The notes under the pieces were generated by a model, which worked only from the letters and a program-made list of their open reading frames with translations, had not been told where the DNA came from and made no database searches. Source: Aureitalea sp. L0-47 (lineage in GTDB: Bacteria > Bacteroidota > Bacteroidia > Flavobacteriales > Flavobacteriaceae). Taken from it: a stretch of DNA of 64,000 nt. The stretch spans positions 44,137-108,136 of the forward strand of contig NZ_JAFMTQ010000013.1 in NCBI RefSeq assembly GCF_026126405.1. Direction: 5' to 3'. The translations under genes and the position numbers were made by a program. Position 1 is the stretch's first letter. Every line of letters begins with the position of its first letter. Shown here in pieces: positions 62,656 to 64,000 of this stretch.

Positions 62656-63390
62656 ATGGAAACGTTTTCAAACTTTATTTCACTCGTACCCAAGCTTGCG
62701 CCGGACGACTATGTAGGTTTTACATTTTTCGTTGGTTGTATGGCTATGATGGCAGCTTCTGCCTTCTTTTTTCTGTCTATGAATAGTTTCGATAGGAAGT
62801 GGAGAACTTCTATCCTAGTTTCAGGACTTATTACGTTTATTGCCGCAGTTCACTACTGGTATATGCGAGATTATTGGGCAACCAATGCAGAATCACCAAC
62901 CTTTTTCCGCTACGTAGATTGGATTCTTACCGTGCCACTTATGTGCGTTGAGTTCTATCTTATATTAAAAGTAGCTGGAGCTAAAAAATCTTTGATGTGG
63001 AAACTCATCTTTCTTTCAGTAGTAATGCTAGTAACAGGATACTTAGGTGAAGGAGTAGATCGAGACAATGCCTGGTTATGGGGTCTTATATCCGGTATTG
63101 CCTACTTTGTAATTGTATACGAAATCTGGTTAGGCGGCGCTGCGAAGCTGGCGAAAGCAGCTGGTGGATCGGTTCAAAGTGCTCACAAAATCCTATGCTG
63201 GTTCGTACTAGTGGGATGGGCTATTTATCCAATTGGATATATGGCTGGAACTCCAGGATGGTACGAAGGTATCTTCGGCGGACTTAGCATGGATGTCTTC
63301 TACAACATAGCAGATGCCATTAATAAGATTGGATTTGGTCTGGTTATTTATAACCTGGCCGTTCAACAAACTTCCACCCAGGAAGCATAA
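62656..63390 (+). CDS. green-absorbing, proton-pumping proteorhodopsin
   Basis: A 244-residue seven-helix rhodopsin. In helix C the segment RYVDWILTVPLMCVEF gives the proton acceptor D88, T92 and donor E99, equivalent to D97, T101 and E108 of the first proteorhodopsin (DTE type, outward proton pump, not the NDQ sodium pump). M96 occupies the spectral tuning position 105, where Leu or Met means green absorption and Gln blue. H66 matches the His75 counter-ion partner and K224 (DAINKIGFG) binds retinal. It supplies light-driven proton motive force. A terminator follows 17 nt after the stop. Confidence 0.97.
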   Translation: METFSNFISLVPKLAPDDYVGFTFFVGCMAMMAASAFFFLSMNSFDRKWRTSILVSGLITFIAAVHYWYMRDYWATNAESPTFFRYVDWILTVPLMCVEFYLILKVAGAKKSLMWKLIFLSVVMLVTGYLGEGVDRDNAWLWGLISGIAYFVIVYEIWLGGAAKLAKAAGGSVQSAHKILCWFVLVGWAIYPIGYMAGTPGWYEGIFGGLSMDVFYNIADAINKIGFGLVIYNLAVQQTSTQEA

Positions 63391-63406
63391 ATAGTTGTTG
63401 TTGTTT

Positions 63407-63430
63407 AAAACCCCTTCGCGGAGGGGTTTT
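63407..63430 (+). terminator. terminator of the proteorhodopsin gene
   Basis: AAAACCCCT (63407-63415) / AGGGGTTTT (63422-63430) with a short TCGCGG loop. Confidence 0.87.
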
Positions 63431-63499
63431 CGTTATTTATTAGTTAATCCTAACAAAAAATCAGGTAAATTATCAAGAATTTACTATTTTGCGTTGCTA

Positions 63500-63652
63500 C
63501 AGTCGTGTGATCATTAACGGCATTCGTACCTCTAACCGCTTAGATCACAGCTGAATTACAATATTGAAAATTGACAGTTCACATGAGCTGATCAGGAAAC
63601 ATAATTTAGAGGTTATGTATTCTATAAGCCCCTTTTCGGAGGGGCTTTTTTA
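63500..63652 (+). ncRNA. candidate structured RNA downstream of proteorhodopsin
   Basis: No ORF covers this stretch, yet it ends in a strong terminator and shows several pairings: TGTGATC (63506-63512) with GATCACA (63543-63549), and ACCTCTAA (63528-63535) with TTAGAGGT (63606-63613). The two are mutually overlapping, so they could be alternative folds. Only a one-base-short TATTTTG promoter match precedes it. Candidate only; known 6S or tmRNA features are not seen. Confidence 0.32.
63626..63652 (+). terminator. rho-independent terminator
   Basis: AAGCCCCT (63626-63633) / AGGGGCTT (63640-63647) followed by a T run. A separate transcript must feed it, since the proteorhodopsin message already has its own terminator. 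Confidence 0.82.
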
Positions 63653-63693
63653 TTGAGCCCGTTCTCTTTCGTCTTTCTTGTTTTCTGAAAATG

Positions 63694-63817
63694 CTTGTCA
63701 CTCTGAACTCGATTCAGGGTCTCGGGATTACTCGCTATCACCTTCGTTAAAACTTCGGTGATCAGAGACGCTCGTGATCCGGACCGAGCGTAAAAAAAGT
63801 GTCCGGTGGACACTTTT
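63694..63817 (+). repeat. dispersed repeat, copy A
   Basis: About 103 bp (63694-63796) nearly identical to copy B, 203 bp downstream; its core (63725-63780) also matches copy C near tRNA-Ser in reverse orientation. The core is an imperfect palindrome (ATCACC..GGTGAT inside GGATTACTCG..CGTGATCC). A perfect hairpin AAAAGTGTCC / GGACACTTTT (63795-63817) directly follows. Confidence 0.88.
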
Positions 63818-63896
63818 AGCGAAGGGGCCAGCTGGCGTGGTGGCTATTCCTTAATATACCGCTGCAGATACTATGGCTTCAATGTGCTTTTCATTC

Positions 63897-64000
63897 CTTG
63901 TCACACTGAACTCGATTCAGGGTCTCGGGATTACTCGCTATCACCTTCGTTAAAACTTCGGTGATCAGAGACGCTCGTGATCCCGGACCAAGCGTAAAAA
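63897..64000 (+). repeat. dispersed repeat, copy B (runs to the window edge)
   Basis: Matches copy A over about 104 bp with a few substitutions (for example CACACTGAA against CACTCTGAA) and one inserted C (GATCCCGG against GATCCGG). It may continue past the window with the same hairpin. Confidence 0.88.

Noticed and set aside
63622..63813. 63-residue minus-strand ORF covering repeat copy A
   Set aside because: The frame lies inside the dispersed palindromic repeat and a terminator; it has no start context or domain and merely translates repeat DNA.

Overview
The window is a chromosomal stretch of a marine bacterium of the phylum Bacteroidota, most probably family Flavobacteriaceae. The evidence is internal: TAnnTTTG promoter boxes (the Bacteroidetes -7 element) in front of many genes, three proteins with C-terminal type IX secretion sorting tails, flavobacterial families (DUF5916, HYC_CC_PP, DUF4397), and a proteorhodopsin beside a Brp/Blh beta-carotene cleavage gene. 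No genus is claimed.

Layout. 1-153 is the start of a LacI-type regulator, followed by a gene-poor stretch with two candidate small RNAs ending in terminators. 688-9776 is mostly minus-strand housekeeping: CocE-type hydrolase, DsbD, TilS, PabB, an FMN reductase, dihydrolipoyl dehydrogenase and an Lrp regulator. 9934-20272 is plus-strand: a methionine gamma-lyase-like enzyme with an NhaC-type transporter, Tpx, DgkA, FtsK, LolA, an LptF/G permease and a RibB with a degenerate second domain. 20269-25103 returns to the minus strand (DegT aminotransferase, nitroreductase, sodium:solute symporter, DUF2188, a secreted protein). A tRNA-Ser(UGA) at 25407 is followed by three diverged tandem units that repeat its 3' end and terminator. 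Next comes a minus-strand heavy-metal block (25974-35960): CusA, CusC/TolC, CopA-type ATPase, CusB, a metal-binding lipoprotein and HYC_CC_PP. It looks more AT-rich than its surroundings and is probably acquired.

36395-38845 is a DUF5916 gene broken by a single in-frame TAG. 39172-47114 is the most striking part: a plus-strand operon encoding a b-type membrane cytochrome, a membrane-anchored ferredoxin/flavin oxidoreductase, two c-type cytochromes with 23 and 19 CxxCH motifs, a predicted outer-membrane beta-barrel and an OB-fold lipoprotein. Together these look like a route for electrons from the inner membrane across the periplasm to the cell surface. A CcsB/CcsA fusion for cytochrome c maturation and a Crp/Fnr regulator lie a few kb downstream on the other strand.

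53123-64000 holds an exported Hcp-like protein, a DUF4397 secreted protein, a SulP transporter/UspA/beta-carbonic anhydrase operon (probable bicarbonate handling), three unrecognised envelope genes, an M28 peptidase, and divergent blh and proteorhodopsin. The right edge carries two copies of a dispersed repeat whose third copy lies beside the tRNA-Ser region. Everything is read by eye; family names come from recognised motifs, not from database searches.
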